Positions 21,469-34,100 of a DNA stretch of 64,000 bases are shown piece by piece. A program made the position numbers and the translations under genes. The stretch's first letter is position 1. The number at the start of each line of letters is the position of its first letter. Below the pieces are notes generated by a model that saw only the letters and a list, made by a program, of their open reading frames with translations, had not been told where the DNA came from and did not search any database. Source of the DNA: Nematopogon swammerdamellus (lineage: Eukaryota; Arthropoda; Insecta; Lepidoptera; Adelidae); the NCBI GenBank assembly GCA_946902875.1, contig OX336342.1, positions 10,471,523-10,535,522 of the forward strand, written 5' to 3'.

Positions 21469-22436
21469 TTTTAAAATCAGCTATAGTTGGTAAAGTATTT
21501 ACGAGTACTATCTTGTAAGGCTACGGATAAATGTATGTACATAATATTTGAATGTCAGGATTATTACATAGATACAATCTTTGTGTATGTACTTCCTAAT
21601 AACTAAACGATTGAAAGTGTTACCTTCAAAATGATATGTAAATTGTATTTTAATTTTACGGTCGGAGTTCAGTTGCGTACCTTCGCCATTCCAGTATTCT
21701 GTAGGGTTTATTTAGAACTTAGTTTTAGTTAGTTATTGAGTGCTGTGATGGTTATTTTTCGCATTTTGTACCTATGTATTTTAGTCATAAGACTGTTTCT
21801 ACGTGTACTGTGTAATTTGTTTTTTCCATTTCATCCAAACGATTTATTCAGTTCAACTCAATAATTTTGTGTTTAAATTTTTCAGTGAACATGACACACG
21901 AAACATTTTATGTTTTATTATACTTAAATAAAAAAAAACCTAAAAGTGTTTACACAGGGCTGGGTTTATATAACGCTTTATTATCTTTTCAATGTTATAT
22001 TATAGCCTTACGGCTACATTTTTCACTAAGTTTTCAGTAAACGCCTCTTTGCATATATTTGAGAGGAGCCAGAAACATATTATTTAGTTGTACTTTATGA
22101 AACCAGCAGATATTTATTTACAATAATATAGACGTACGAGCGATAAGCTTATCATAGATGTTGTTTAATTTTGTATAGGAGGATATTTTAGAATCAATGA
22201 GTTTAAATACAAAAAATACTGTCATCAACATTGTTGTTTTATTCTTCCCTTACTCATTCATACTTGGTTTCATTATTTTAAATGGTCGACTGGAAGAAAT
22301 CACTCATACCAATAAGTCCGTCTTTGCGCACTCCGGAAATTCTTTATTTCTTCTCTTGCAATGATTGATTTTTTTCAAAAATGTGGGCAATAAACCCTAT
22401 TATAAATTTGAATATCTATTCTAAGTACCTAATTGA

Positions 22437-22895
22437 AAAAATGCTAGTCAACTCGCGTGGAGTGGGTTCCGTACCATTCCGTTTTCCTGGAGAACTTTAA
22501 GACTTCGAATTTTTGTTAAGGTTTTCCTGCAAACTATAAGTGAGGTCCTATGTTTCCATTTTTTTTAAATTGTAGACTCCGTAGCTTCGAAAATAAGTGG
22601 GGAATACTTGATTATAGAATATTTTCTTTAATATCTTTTAAACTGTGCAATTTAAAATAATTATAAAACAAATATATTTGTATTTCTTACAACGAGCCCT
22701 ATCCAATTATATATGTCACATTATGGACTTGATATTGATTATTTTATACTTTCAAATTTATCCCCCAAAATCTAAATTCGTTCATTTACGCTATACGTCC
22801 GTGATTGGGCCATCTAACTCTGTATAGATGGCCGGATGGTGGGGATCCTGTAAGGGTTACGTTTTTTTTCCTCTTTTGAGGTATGGAAGCCTAAA
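22437..22895 (+). repeat. Dispersed lepidopteran repeat, diverged copy
   Basis: Opens AATGCTAGTCAACTCGCGTG then GAGTGGGTTCCGTACCATTC and closes TTTCCTCTTTTGAGGTATGG. Related to 15,015-15,475. Confidence 0.5.
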
Positions 22896-22939
22896 ACAAA
22901 ACTATTGAGAGTAAAGTTACCATAGATGAACTACAAAGT

Positions 22940-23100
22940 TTTAACATAGTTTAATGGCGGGACGACGACCGACGCCATCAATTACGTGTGCGGAAAATAG
23001 TGGTTCCGTACCGCTGAAGGCCGGGAGGACTGGATGAAATTGGAGAGGTGTATGTCCAGCAGTGGATGCATACACGCTGACTGACTGACTGTCAGGGCTT
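22940..23100 (+). pseudogene. Non-LTR retrotransposon 3' end (RT C-terminus)
   Basis: Frames read ...DAINYVCGK then WFRTAEGREDWMKLE and, after a frameshift, EVYVQQWMHT. The pattern W...A.DR..W..L.EAYVQQWT is the usual RTE/CR1-type C-terminus in moths. It ends in the repeats CTGACTGACTGACTG. 5'-truncated. Confidence 0.6.
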
Positions 23101-23398
23101 ATTATTGATTTGACTTGAAATTGAAGGCTTACCTATATGTGTGTGTGTGTGCGAGTGTTTGTGCATCCGGCTGCCACATGACCTACTTGTTTCCTTACAT
23201 TATGCAACTCTTCCGTAAGTATGAAGTTGTGTTTTCTTTAGCCACTTTGTGCATGTGAGGATATGCAAATGCGAGGAAAACGCAGCTTTGCTCTATAATA
23301 TTGGAAAATATGATACTCTACATTTTCTTGGAGCTGTGGGTGAATAAAATGAAAATTTTACAGAAGAAACTGTAAATTTGAATATCTAACTAAAGCTA

Positions 23399-24108
23399 CC
23401 CTTTCGTAACCCTCTGATACGATCGTGCGTTCGACTTTAAAAAATTCTAGCGCCGTGCGGAATCAACTTTACTGAACGAAGACGGTGTCAAACGATCGTG
23501 CGTTCACTTCACTTATGAATTTGGCGCAGTTGGCGGACTTGCATGAAGTAGTTTCCTGTCAGTTCGTTCGCAAAAATGGCGGCTCACTTTGTGGATCGTC
23601 GCGGTCGAATTGAGTAAACACTAACATTATTTTCAGTGTTTAATTCTGCTTAGTTTTGCGCTTGTTTTTATGTTTATGTAGCCTATTTCGTGTGTAAGTA
23701 ATAATTTAATGAAAACGAATAGTATAGATGTAAATATTGTGGTGTTCATTTTTAAACGCACGAAAGTGCGACTTGGGCTTCAACTGACTCAGAGTAAAAA
23801 AAATGATTGACAGTGAAATAAAAAAAATAAAGACTTATTACTGTTTATTAAGAATTAAAAAGTAAATAAACAATAATAGGTAACAGAATCTTGTCTATTT
23901 TCGTGCAATATCGTCTTTCTTGGGGTGACTTCACATTACATGCTCATTGTACGATAGAAGGGTTAAAGCCTATAGCGTACGATCGTGACATGCGCTTTCC
24001 GAGGGGTGAGATTTTTTTTTATAATTTTTTTGGGATAATTTTAGGTCTATGTACTAAGAAACCAACGCAGTATCAAGAGATTCGAAAAAAAATTCAGGCC
24101 TGAAAGGG
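23399..24108. mobile_element. Possible piggyBac-like MITE
   Basis: Left end CCCTTTCGTAACCCTCTGAT and right end CAGGCCTGAAAGGG followed by TTAA. Subterminal ACGATCGTG motifs occur near both ends (about 23,420 and 23,979). The left target site is CTAA-like rather than TTAA, so this is a weak call. Confidence 0.3.
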
Positions 24109-26374
24109 TTAAAACAAGAGAATAATGCAAACAGGTTACTTTTACTTTGACGTGGATATTATATAGGAGTAAAATTTATCATTTCACTACAATACTGTTT
24201 ATAAATTATTTTTTATTTATTTAACAAATAAGATAAACTACATATTTTCCCGTCGTCAACCTGTCTGCTCATTCAAGAACATCTCATCCACTGCAGAGTC
24301 TATTTCTGCATCCGCACTGAACTCGAGAACAACAATAAATTAGTCAGCGACGTTGAAATAGTCAGCACTGTATCGATGCACCGAGATGTGTATTGTGTAC
24401 TCCCCGGGGCGCGCGACAGTTCGTGGGCGGCGCTCGTTTCTGCTCTACACGAGCAGTAGTGATGACGTTAGAGGGCCTCGGCCGTGGCTCGATCGGCTTG
24501 TGACTTGCGAGAAGGTGATGTAACGGGAAATAGGAAGCGCAGTTTGAATTGAGATTACTTTATTGGTGATTTGATTCTATTTGATGGAAATATGAATAGA
24601 ATAACTTCCGAAACAAAAGTACACAAACAAAATTACTTAAGGGACAGTAGGGGCCAAAGGTCACGATATTACTATATAAGAACAAACAGGAAAAGAGGCA
24701 TACTCTTTAAATGTTTGTATAATAGCTGTCTACAATATATTGCCTATAAAGGAACATAGTTAGTATTTTTTTTATTACAAGTATTCCCTAAAACAGTTTT
24801 AGAAATTAAAAAACAATAATTGAATATAAAAGTAGGTAGATAAGAGAACGACGAAACACCTGATGAGTACTGAATATAATATAATATAATATAATACTGA
24901 ATCTCCTGTCCACATGATCGAACTTCAATGTCATCTCTATTCTAGTCACATGTCACACATCGCTACAACTGAAGCTGAAACAAGAATGCAAGATGCCACA
25001 GGAACAAAATAAGTGTTTTGAATAAAAATAGAAAGTTATTACACACCTCAGAAAGAATGTAACTCATATGAAGCGTAAACACTATAATGTACGAAATATG
25101 AAAGGTAAATATGAAAATGTAAGCGATAGGTACAAAGCTGATTGATATAGGTGATGAGCGTGCGCAGGTGGAGTGCAGACCGCGCTTCACATCACCAGTC
25201 TGACGCGCGTGGGCTATAGACAAGGTTCATCAGACGCATTATAAATCTTAGGATTAATCTGCACGAACACGTTGTACGCATAGGCAATTAGAACGGTACA
25301 TTTCTTCAGTGTTGCGAGACCTTCCCTCCGAGCCGATGCAAGATTCAAAATAATTTCAAGGTGAATATGATTTGACGTCGGATGCTTTGGTAGAGTGCCA
25401 CAGTGTTTTTATAAAAATACCTAAATAAAAAGTCACGTAGATAATGAGCGTTCCGTGATGTTTTGCTACAGTGATTGCGTTCCGAGCAAAATAAACAATG
25501 ATTCAAATGTACTGAAATACCAGTACACAATGTACGTAGTATACACACAGGCCTAACCTCCGAAGCCGCAACACATTAGCGGCTGCTACAAGTTTGAAAA
25601 GTTTCCAAATTCGAGGCAACTCTGGAATTTTGTGAGCTTCTCATCAATGTACAAGTATATCGAGGGGGTATGTAGGAGGATACCTATTTCTTGTGAATAC
25701 ATTTTGTTTATAAAATCTAGAAATATATAATATATATATAAAACGAATAGTAAAGGTTTTGTTATAAAGAAACAAAGGTTAGTGATAATGATAAATGAAA
25801 GGATAAAGATTCGTGACCGGTCTGGTGTTTCTTTATGTTACATCTTTACTTGGTTTTAAATGTTTGAATTTATATGTGAAATGTTTATGGGCAAACCATA
25901 TATAGAATACAGAATTAAAATAAACAATTACCACAATAAGTCAGTCTACGCGATATATTTAATCAATCACACAAATCAATAATAAACTACCCGATATTGA
26001 AGATCATTTTCCAAGGTCACATAACGAATCAATTAAAATAATAAGCGGCAGAAAACTACTTAACACGGCCTGCTTTCCGTGTTTGTTTTTGGTTTGGATA
26101 GGTAACAAAACACATTAAATGTGTAATACCTAGGCTCCGGTTTTAATCAAGGTTGCGACTGCAAATTCGCCAATGTGCCTAAAAAATCAAACTTCAGACT
26201 TTCTGTTCAACTTCAATTTATTCACGCTTGCCATGATTAATTTAAGAAACGCATACATATTATGCGTCTATATAAATAACGTTGCGAGAATATCGTAGGT
26301 TAAAAGGGTACGTCAGTCATATCAAAGTGTGCAGCGTCTATTCATCGAATGAAGCGAGAAGGGCGCATTCAAAA

Positions 26375-26486
26375 GTGCGCACGTGCGTGGGCGGGCGGGG
26401 CGGGGCGAGCGGCGAGTTTGGGCGGGCGCGGCAGTAAGAATTGGGCGCCGACGCCGCTCGCACGACCGCTCCGCACGCCGCACAAG
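26375..26486 (+). promoter_or_regulatory. Candidate noncoding first exon and GC-rich promoter of the Zasp-like gene
   Basis: A CpG-rich island (GGGCGGGCGGGGCGGGGCGA) ends at CCGCACAAG followed by donor GTAAGC (26,487). It lies upstream of the ATG exon on the same strand with no other gene between. It is read as a 5' UTR exon by inference. Minus-strand open frames across it are composition artefacts. Confidence 0.35.
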
Positions 26487-28929
26487 GTAAGCTTGCCGCC
26501 GGACATCGCCTCGGCAGCCTCTTGAAATAGAGCGCACTCATCGTAACTCCATAACCGCAGATTAACGCTACTAGAGACCGGGACTAATGCTGTCATAATA
26601 TTATATTAATAAAACATGTACCCATTGCGCTTTATCGATTTTCATTTAACACTCGCATTACCATACTCTACTGTCTAGTCTAGTGCTGACTACCAAGTGA
26701 CGACCGACCAACCGACCATCCATTACACACAGGTTAATCGCCTGAAGGTTCAGGTATCCTCTTATACTAGTGGCGCGGAGTTGCCATCGTGTCGACCCGT
26801 GCACGTGTGTGGGTGCGACTTTTGAGTGAGTCAAAAATACACCTCAGTGACTTCATCGCGCTGAAATAACGCTTAGTTGGTCGCTCGGCTCATTCATTAT
26901 GTGGATATTATCTTTCATCCTCCTTCCACGTGTAGAAAGCAGAAGCTTTTATAATGGTATTATACCCCACTGTGTCTTAGGAATGTTTGAATAGATTTCG
27001 AGGTTTAAATAAAGTAAAGAACGTTCAAATATTACATTACTTGCTTTATTTTTTATAATTTCAAGAATTTAGTGCTAAAACAATGCTAGTTTAAATTTCC
27101 ACTATTTCCACAAAAATAAACATTTTAAAGAATAAGTTCAATTTCGAATGCTTCAGATGCGTAGTATATTTGGACATCAAAGAGTTTTCAATCACACAAG
27201 ACTCTGGTGTGGTAATGCTACATGCCTACGTTATTTTTGAAACATGTGTTTCTAAATTTAAACTCGGTGCAAACGGAACGAACTCCCTGACCTTCGCATT
27301 TGGAAAGATGTAACCTTGCACCTTCAAATGGTTCTATTTTTAAAATTGTCCTTCCTTGACCGATGCGAGTTATTTTATTTTGGAAGTATACAGAATGGAT
27401 TAAATTTACTTTTCAGTTGGTTTCGAGCCCCCGATAAGCGAAGCAAAGATTTAATTAATCTGCATAGGTAGGTTCAAAATTATTTGTTGTAACTTCAAGG
27501 AAGGTTTTCGTGAATAAAGTAAAACAATGCGGCTCGCGCCTCTCGCACGATAGAGATCTCGCGCGTCAGGCGTCTGGAGCATATACGAGTAATATCTACG
27601 TAGACAAACCTCCCGAAATAACTTGGCGAATATTTATTAGTGTAAGTCGGAGAGCAGAAGAATCCGCAGTGAAAATAACCTCGCCTTTCGTCGTGCAAGT
27701 TAAATATTGCATGTTCTCGAAAAATCTAGGCGCATTCGCTCTCTCGTCTATTCACTTACGAGATTTTCCGCTGCATTATCGGGATGATCGCGTGTGGAAT
27801 GGAATAATGCTGGCGCTAATAGAGAATAATGGATGCTTCTTATTACATTCCTTCTTCCTTCCTCATTCTTCCTCATCTGACAACATGCATCGCTCGCTCG
27901 CTAGATACCTCTACCGAGCTGAGACTGAAATACTTCCATATTCACAAACTTGAATTATACATAAGTAAATGTCAAAATTTTCCAAAATTTATTTTATCTT
28001 CAAGGAATTCTGGTGGCCAACGGAATCTTAACATAACACTTACCTACCTATTTACCAAAAAATGTCAAACATGTTAAGCCTGAGTTCAGTATTTTCCAGC
28101 GTGCTCCGGCATTTTTCATCCGTTAACATTACATTACAACAAAAACCGATGCAAAACCTGAGCAGATTTACGTGGTCGTAAATCACTATTATCCGGCTCT
28201 TTGGAGATACAGGATATGTATTCGGATTTTTCAGAAAATGAAACTCGGAGACTTGGCGACTTCCGCGTCGCAAACTCTCTTCATGCCGACATGCGAAACA
28301 AAAATATCTTATCGCTAACGAAAAACATAGAACGAAAATAAATAAAACATTAAGTTGAAATGAGGCGAGAGGTGTATAAAAACTAGTGTCTCGCAAGTTG
28401 TGTGTGACGCAAGGAGCGTGAATTTGCTTTTATTAAAATGTATTAGTACGTATGAAAAAAATATTTTTAGATGCATAAATAATGTAGTATATCTTATCTA
28501 TCTCTACATAGTATAAAATGCAACGTTAGCCTATGCATTAAGTATACTTACTTAGTTGGTTAGTAAGTTTTTAACCGTACGCCCATTACCATATGAAAGT
28601 AAAATAGTTAACTGCTTGAAGTCGTGACACCTATAGGACCTATGTGGTCTATTTCAACATAAATTGATGTGCTGAAACATTTAGGTAGGCACATAAACTC
28701 AGTCTATATGTTCTTCGAGCGAGGTTCTATAGCGGGAGAGGCGGTGGAGTGTAATGCTCTGATCAATAGAGTGGAGGATGACGTCACAGGCGACAGGACA
28801 AATTTTTTATGCGAAAACGTTAATAAAAATGAATTATTAATGCCGGCACACATCCGAAGGGATTATGTTTACATTAATAAAATTCCTTAATGACCAGAAT
28901 TTTAGAACTACATAGTAAGAATATAATTC

Positions 28930-29225
28930 AATAACATGTACTAGCGTTTGCCCGCGGCTTCGTTCGCATGCAATTCGGAAAGGACAAAGCAAGTCACTAA
29001 GGGCGACTCTGACGAAGAGCTAAGAGTGAAGGGGCGAAGGCCGAGCTGCGTTCAGGTGAACGTTTCGAATAAAGTAAGTTTACATGAACGCAGCTCAGCC
29101 TTCGGCCTTAGTGACTCACTTTCTTCTGGAAAGTATATCATTTACGTGAATGCAACTCCGTTTTCGGTAAGGCCCTTAGTAGCTTTCTTTATTCGGAAGT
29201 GCATACCGTTTACCTTCGTAATATT
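28930..29225 (-). repeat. Dispersed element with CTAG terminus and degenerate minisatellite
   Basis: Starts TACTAGCGTTTGCCCGCGGC, TTCGTTCGCATG. It then holds units of GCCGAGCTGCGTTCAGGTGA and the mirrored GAACGCAGCTCAGCCTTCGG. It links the minisatellite unit of 455-1,002 to the CTAG-terminated element. Confidence 0.5.
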
Positions 29226-30274
29226 ATGTATTGATTAAATGTAGAGCTATACTCATATTAAGTATGTTGTAGTAACTTTGTTTTCTTTCCTTTATCTCGA
29301 CTCGAAAGCTATTTTTGTAAACATCTGGCCTATAAGAAGTTCAAAATCAAGGAGTCCTTGAACTAAAAGAAAAAAAAATGGAAATAGAACTTGGCCTTGT
29401 TGAGACTCTCGTAATATTTATGACTCAGGATACGTCAAAATTTATAGCTCAATATTAGGTAATAAACACGGCAAGTTATGCTCCGCCGTCTTGCAAAAAC
29501 ATCCGCTTTCGATCGCTATTTTCGCTGAAAGCGTGTAAACTAGTTCAAGGTACTGGCGGCTGTTTGCATGCAGCCAGATAGAACATTCAACATATTGTTC
29601 ACTTTCATATATGCGGTTCAATGATTTGTCGATAGTCAGTAATCATACAGCATTACAACTATTTAATGTGGATTTTCAATTTAATCAGTATACTTACACA
29701 TTTCATACTTAACTTCGAACATGGTTAATATACTTAATTGATAATTTTCTCCAGCTGCCATCATACCCGACCCCACTGCTCTGTCCTGTTAATTATATTT
29801 TGATATTACATATTCTGCTAACTTTAGTCCAAAAATTTGTTCGCTTGAAATAAGTTAAAGGTTGGCTAAGTTAGAACAAACTCTAATTAGTTTTATGAAA
29901 TATGCGTTATTCTGTCAAAAAATACATACAAATCTAACTGAAACTCGGCTCTAACCCCAGTCCAAATTTTAGAAGTTAATTTCAGAAGTATTGCAAACAA
30001 TTTTCAAGAGTAATAAATGACATTAAGACAAACAGACATGAAATGAAAATATTTATTACTCCTATAGGTACACATATAAAACGAAAACAAGAAAAACAAT
30101 AACAGAAAGAAACCTGAAGGAGAAAAAGGAACCAACTTACCATTTTTGCTGTAGGTACGTGCCCTATAGCGCTGTTTTTCGGTTGGCCCGTGAAAAAAAC
30201 ATACTAAAAGACATACTCTATTTACCATAGATAGAGAAGTACCTAGTACATTTAATGTAAGTATATCAAATTTT

Positions 30275-30389
30275 TAGTGGCCGGGAGTGGATGGATGAGA
30301 AGAGCGGAAGACCGCGTGTGGTGGCGTGCCTTGGGAGAGGCCTATGTCCAGCAGTGGACCGATACAGGCTGATGATGATGATGATGATG
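30275..30389 (+). mobile_element. RTE-type retrotransposon, severely 5'-truncated, with target duplication
   Basis: Encodes the C-terminus GWMRRAEDRVWWRALGEAYV then QQWTDTG and a stop, followed by a (GAT)n tail. It is flanked by 12-bp direct repeats ATATCAAATTTT at 30,263-30,274 and 30,390-30,401. The exact duplication shows a recent target-primed insertion of only about 115 bp. Confidence 0.85.
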
Positions 30390-30770
30390 ATATCAAATTT
30401 TATTAGCTAGAAATCAAGGGTAAGCACGGACAGACGACAAAATGTTGACATGTAGAGAATACGTATGAAGATAGAGATTTAGTGTCGATGAATTTCTATG
30501 CATTTGAGCATTACACCGTGTCGCCGCTTCTCTACAGTCGCTCGGCACGTGAGCGTGCTCGGCCGCGCGGCAGTAATCGCCTCTGACTCCACTCACATAT
30601 GAAAGGTTCCCGTCGCACCGCTCTTTGTCCCATTCCGATATAAGTTTCATAAAAAATAAGTAAATGTGGGCTTGTTTTTGACTAGGGTGCAAACAGACAT
30701 GTTTGATTTGGAAGCACGATACGCGAGCCGTCTAAGGCAAATTATGTGCATTACAAAACAAATTGTAACG

Positions 30771-30980
30771 TGGAACTCGAACTGCGACTTTGGATCACAT
30801 GTCCACTGCTCTAACCACTGAGCTACCCAGTAAGTACCCGGTAAGGCTTTCGATATTCGACTTCAACATACTTACTGCGCTAACCGATGCTCATTGTGTT
30901 ATGTCTCTACTATCTGCGCTGCGCGCAGTGGAAATGTAATCCTAAAGTCGTGGGTTCGAGTCCCACTTCAGATATCTGCT
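30771..30980. tRNA. Pair of tRNA-like pseudogenes in inverted orientation
   Basis: Minus strand 30,835-30,771 reads GGGTAGCTCAGTGGTTAGAG (A box), then AGTGGACATGTGATCCAAAG and a B box AGTTCGAGTTCC. Plus strand 30,915-30,980 reads GCAGTGGAAATGTAATCCTA, then GTGGGTTCGAGTCCCAC (a perfect 5-bp T-arm) but lacks the A box. The anticodon-arm sequences are related. Neither has a complete cloverleaf by eye, so these are likely tRNA-derived repeat heads rather than working tRNAs. Confidence 0.4.
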
Positions 30981-31137
30981 ACGAGCACATTGTACCTAAT
31001 GGCAGTTAGATCCCTTTGAATTATTTCTTATCAATGCTCTGAAGTGTACAACGCTGGAAAAAACAGCATTTAGAAAATAGGCAAAATGTAAATATAAGTA
31101 GAGCAAGTATTAATGTGTATGTGACCGTGGTTTGCAG

Positions 31138-34100
31138 CGCTGAACGAACGACTCCACCATGGCTACGGGTCCAAAGCTAGTCCACAAGCAGTTCAACTCG
31201 CCTATAGGGCTGTACTCACAGCAGAACATTCAGGAAACCCTCAACAAGCACATACATCACCTCGACAATGGCGCCACCGGGTGAGTTCGTTGCTTATTCA
31301 CTCACTTTCAAATCAATTCACACCACTGACACCTCTAGCGTTACCGATAGTGCGAACTGACCACTGGTGGTGAGATTTGGTCGGTGGATTTAGTGGTCAA
31401 ATGGACTGAAGGGGCAATTCGCCACCGCTGGCAAGTTGACACGGAAAAATTTCCATCTGTCTACTGAAGGTCACTTGGGAGAATTTTTTTCCAATTTCAC
31501 CACCAGTGATGAAGTGAGAAATATTTCGTCTCAACTGACCACCAGTGGTGGGTGAGATTTGGTGGTCAGCTGGTCCGGAGCGTTACCTTTAGTCATAATA
31601 TCCAGAAACAATGCACGACGATGTGCAGTTTGTTACCGACATATCTCACTAGAAATAAATAAATACAGTCACTTGGCAGAGATATCGCCATTTACATCTA
31701 TTCGCAGAGCAAATTAGTCATATGTTGTGGGATGAAGAGTCATAAAGAAACGCGGTTGAATGCGCTGCCAGGAGTTGGATTGTCTGGCGAGTGACTAAAT
31801 AGACGACCATCTGCCGCATCCAATTCGTATTTTCAACGATATTTTTTTTGTAAATTAGTTTTCAGGTACGTCGTAATATGACATACTGTTGCGTATTTTT
31901 TGTTATAGGACTAAATATTGGTAATCTTGTGCACATCCTTCGATAATATATAAATCGTGGGGCAAACTAAAATCAATAAGATTATATTTGCTAATGACAT
32001 TGCATACAATTAATTGAATTTTACATTTTGAATATATTTAGTTCAAATTGCGTTTGGATAAGGCGCAATATAGTTATAAAATAAGTGGTAAACGAGTAAA
32101 AAGTAATAAATGAGTTAAAATAGCAGCTGAGTATCTGAGAACATAATGAACAATATTTTCCAAACTCTATCGAATGGATAGTACCCAAAGATTACTGCGT
32201 GCTAACTTATTTACAAGTTAGTACGCAGAGGGTTCCGTGGTACATTACCGCCACTCGGTGATAATCGCTACCGGTCCGCAAACCCTCGCACTTCACACCC
32301 TGCGAGGCGCCTCCGCGCGCCCGTGAGACGTAGGTATCTTACATAATCTACTTCAAAATTGTTTTCATGCCCTAAGCTCTAACGTAAAGGGATTACTTAA
32401 AAAAAGTATTTTAAGTTTTCTAATTTTATATATATTTAACATTTTAAACAATAATGTTTTTAAACAAATTTGCTTTTTAAGACCTTTTCAACGATATACC
32501 TACAACTCAATTAATAGAATAACATTTTTATTTTCAACTAGATTTTTGTGGCCTATTTAAAGAATAATAACGCCTGACTTTGTTTAGATTTTTTCATACA
32601 TATTTTTTTATTTTATAAAATTTGCCTGAAGCAAATTTCATATCTATTGAACTAAAACTCACATATTATTTATTACATATTTACACTAAAACAATACATA
32701 AAATAGAACATGCTGTGCTATACACAAAGAAATCACGTTAAGAGTGCATCTGTGTGCGTCAGAGACGGTGTTGACGGCTTCAGTGTTTATCGCCTGTCCT
32801 AATTCGCTCAACACTTTCGCTTCCAAGAGCGCGCTAGGTGTCGGAAATACACGAGCTGCGAGTGTAGGTAAACACACTTTTCTTTAAACTCTTAAGCAAG
32901 GATAGTTTAAATAATAGTATACATTAGTATCTGTTCAACTTGATCTATATATTATGATTTACTCAGATAGCATAAATATTCTTTGGTAAAATAGGTTATT
33001 CATTGAATAAAATTAAGTATTTTACTTTTAAAAGTAGCTTTTGTAACGAGAAACATTGAAAATTCCTGTAATAAAATTCATTATAGACGCACCAGCGAAG
33101 ACTGTGTCAATTAGTGTGTATGTTATTTATTACGCAAACATTAATTTTTGAAAGTTCATAAACAATGTCTACAAATTGTTATAAATTAAAAATTTTAACA
33201 TCTTTATCAGAGCTGAGGACTGAAGGTTGGTTTATCAACACACGTAAGACGCGAGCGTTACATAATATGACGTGTCACGAAATCTCAATTCACTCTATCC
33301 CCGGTATAAATAGTTACTATTCAGAAAACAATAATTACTTCATTGAGTCGACTTTCATAGTCCCGTTCAGCAGCTCACTTTCCGAATGTAAATTTTATAA
33401 TTTCTAAACTTCTTCATTCCAGAAGAGATCAAATTTTAATATGAAGTTTCATTTCGCAAACTTCTCCAATCAATTTCTCGCGATTGGGCTTCCCGTAAAC
33501 GAGCATTCCTTCGCGAGCGGATAAAAAGATGTCCTTAGCCAAGGACGGAAAAAGTTTGTTTAAAAACTGAATGTTGTGAGGGCTTTCACTACTTACCCTG
33601 GAACGACTACAATCATTTTGCTACCGTCTTTTAAAATTTAAATCAATAACTGATGGATTCGATACATTTAATGTATAAGCTAATGATCCAATTGGACGCA
33701 TGGACATACTGCTGAAAAACCTTACTTAGGCAAATAATGAACAACAAGTTATAGGAGTGCAAGACGTAGATTGTCTAGTTACCGTTATCGGTAATTCAGT
33801 ACGGTGGTACCAACCCAGTCGGTTACAATTCCAGCCTACCACCTATTAAGGGGCAAGGGAAGGGACCTACAGTTTTACACGGATTCCGAACGTAAATTTG
33901 TACGCAGCAGGTATACGTAAATTTTTCCGACAAAAAAAAACTGATTGTTCACTCAAAATTAAAAATCTCCGGTTCGAATCAAATCTCGGACCTCCCGCAA
34001 GAGGAGCCGATGCCGGTCCACTCGGATACCCGTCGCTTAAAGAATTCAATACCTGAAGAATATTTCCTAAAACCCGACGAATTTGAAATGCCTTTCAACA

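Larger units (their letters stand above)
21930..26300. other. Intergenic region between sNPF and the Zasp-like gene
   Basis: AT-rich. It contains a diverged AAGTGCGAGTC-family repeat (22,437-22,895), a retrotransposon 3' fragment (22,940-23,100), a possible piggyBac-like MITE (23,399-24,108) and a short AATAT run at 24,872-24,897. I see no gene in it. Confidence 0.6.
26487..31137 (+). other. Putative 5' UTR intron of the Zasp-like gene
   Basis: AT-rich. It contains a minisatellite-bearing element (28,930-29,225), a truncated RTE 3' end (30,275-30,389) and a tRNA-like inverted pair (30,771-30,980). No conserved coding exon was seen between 26.5 and 28.9 kb despite some open frames up to 147 codons. 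Confidence 0.35.

Noticed and set aside
27510..27953. 147-codon plus-strand open frame
   Set aside because: It begins close to an AT-rich repeat-like stretch and shows no conserved pattern, no signal peptide and no splice-supported extension.
29380..29760. Possible host exon in AT-rich DNA upstream of the Zasp-like ATG exon
   Set aside because: No open frame with splice sites or recognisable protein motif.
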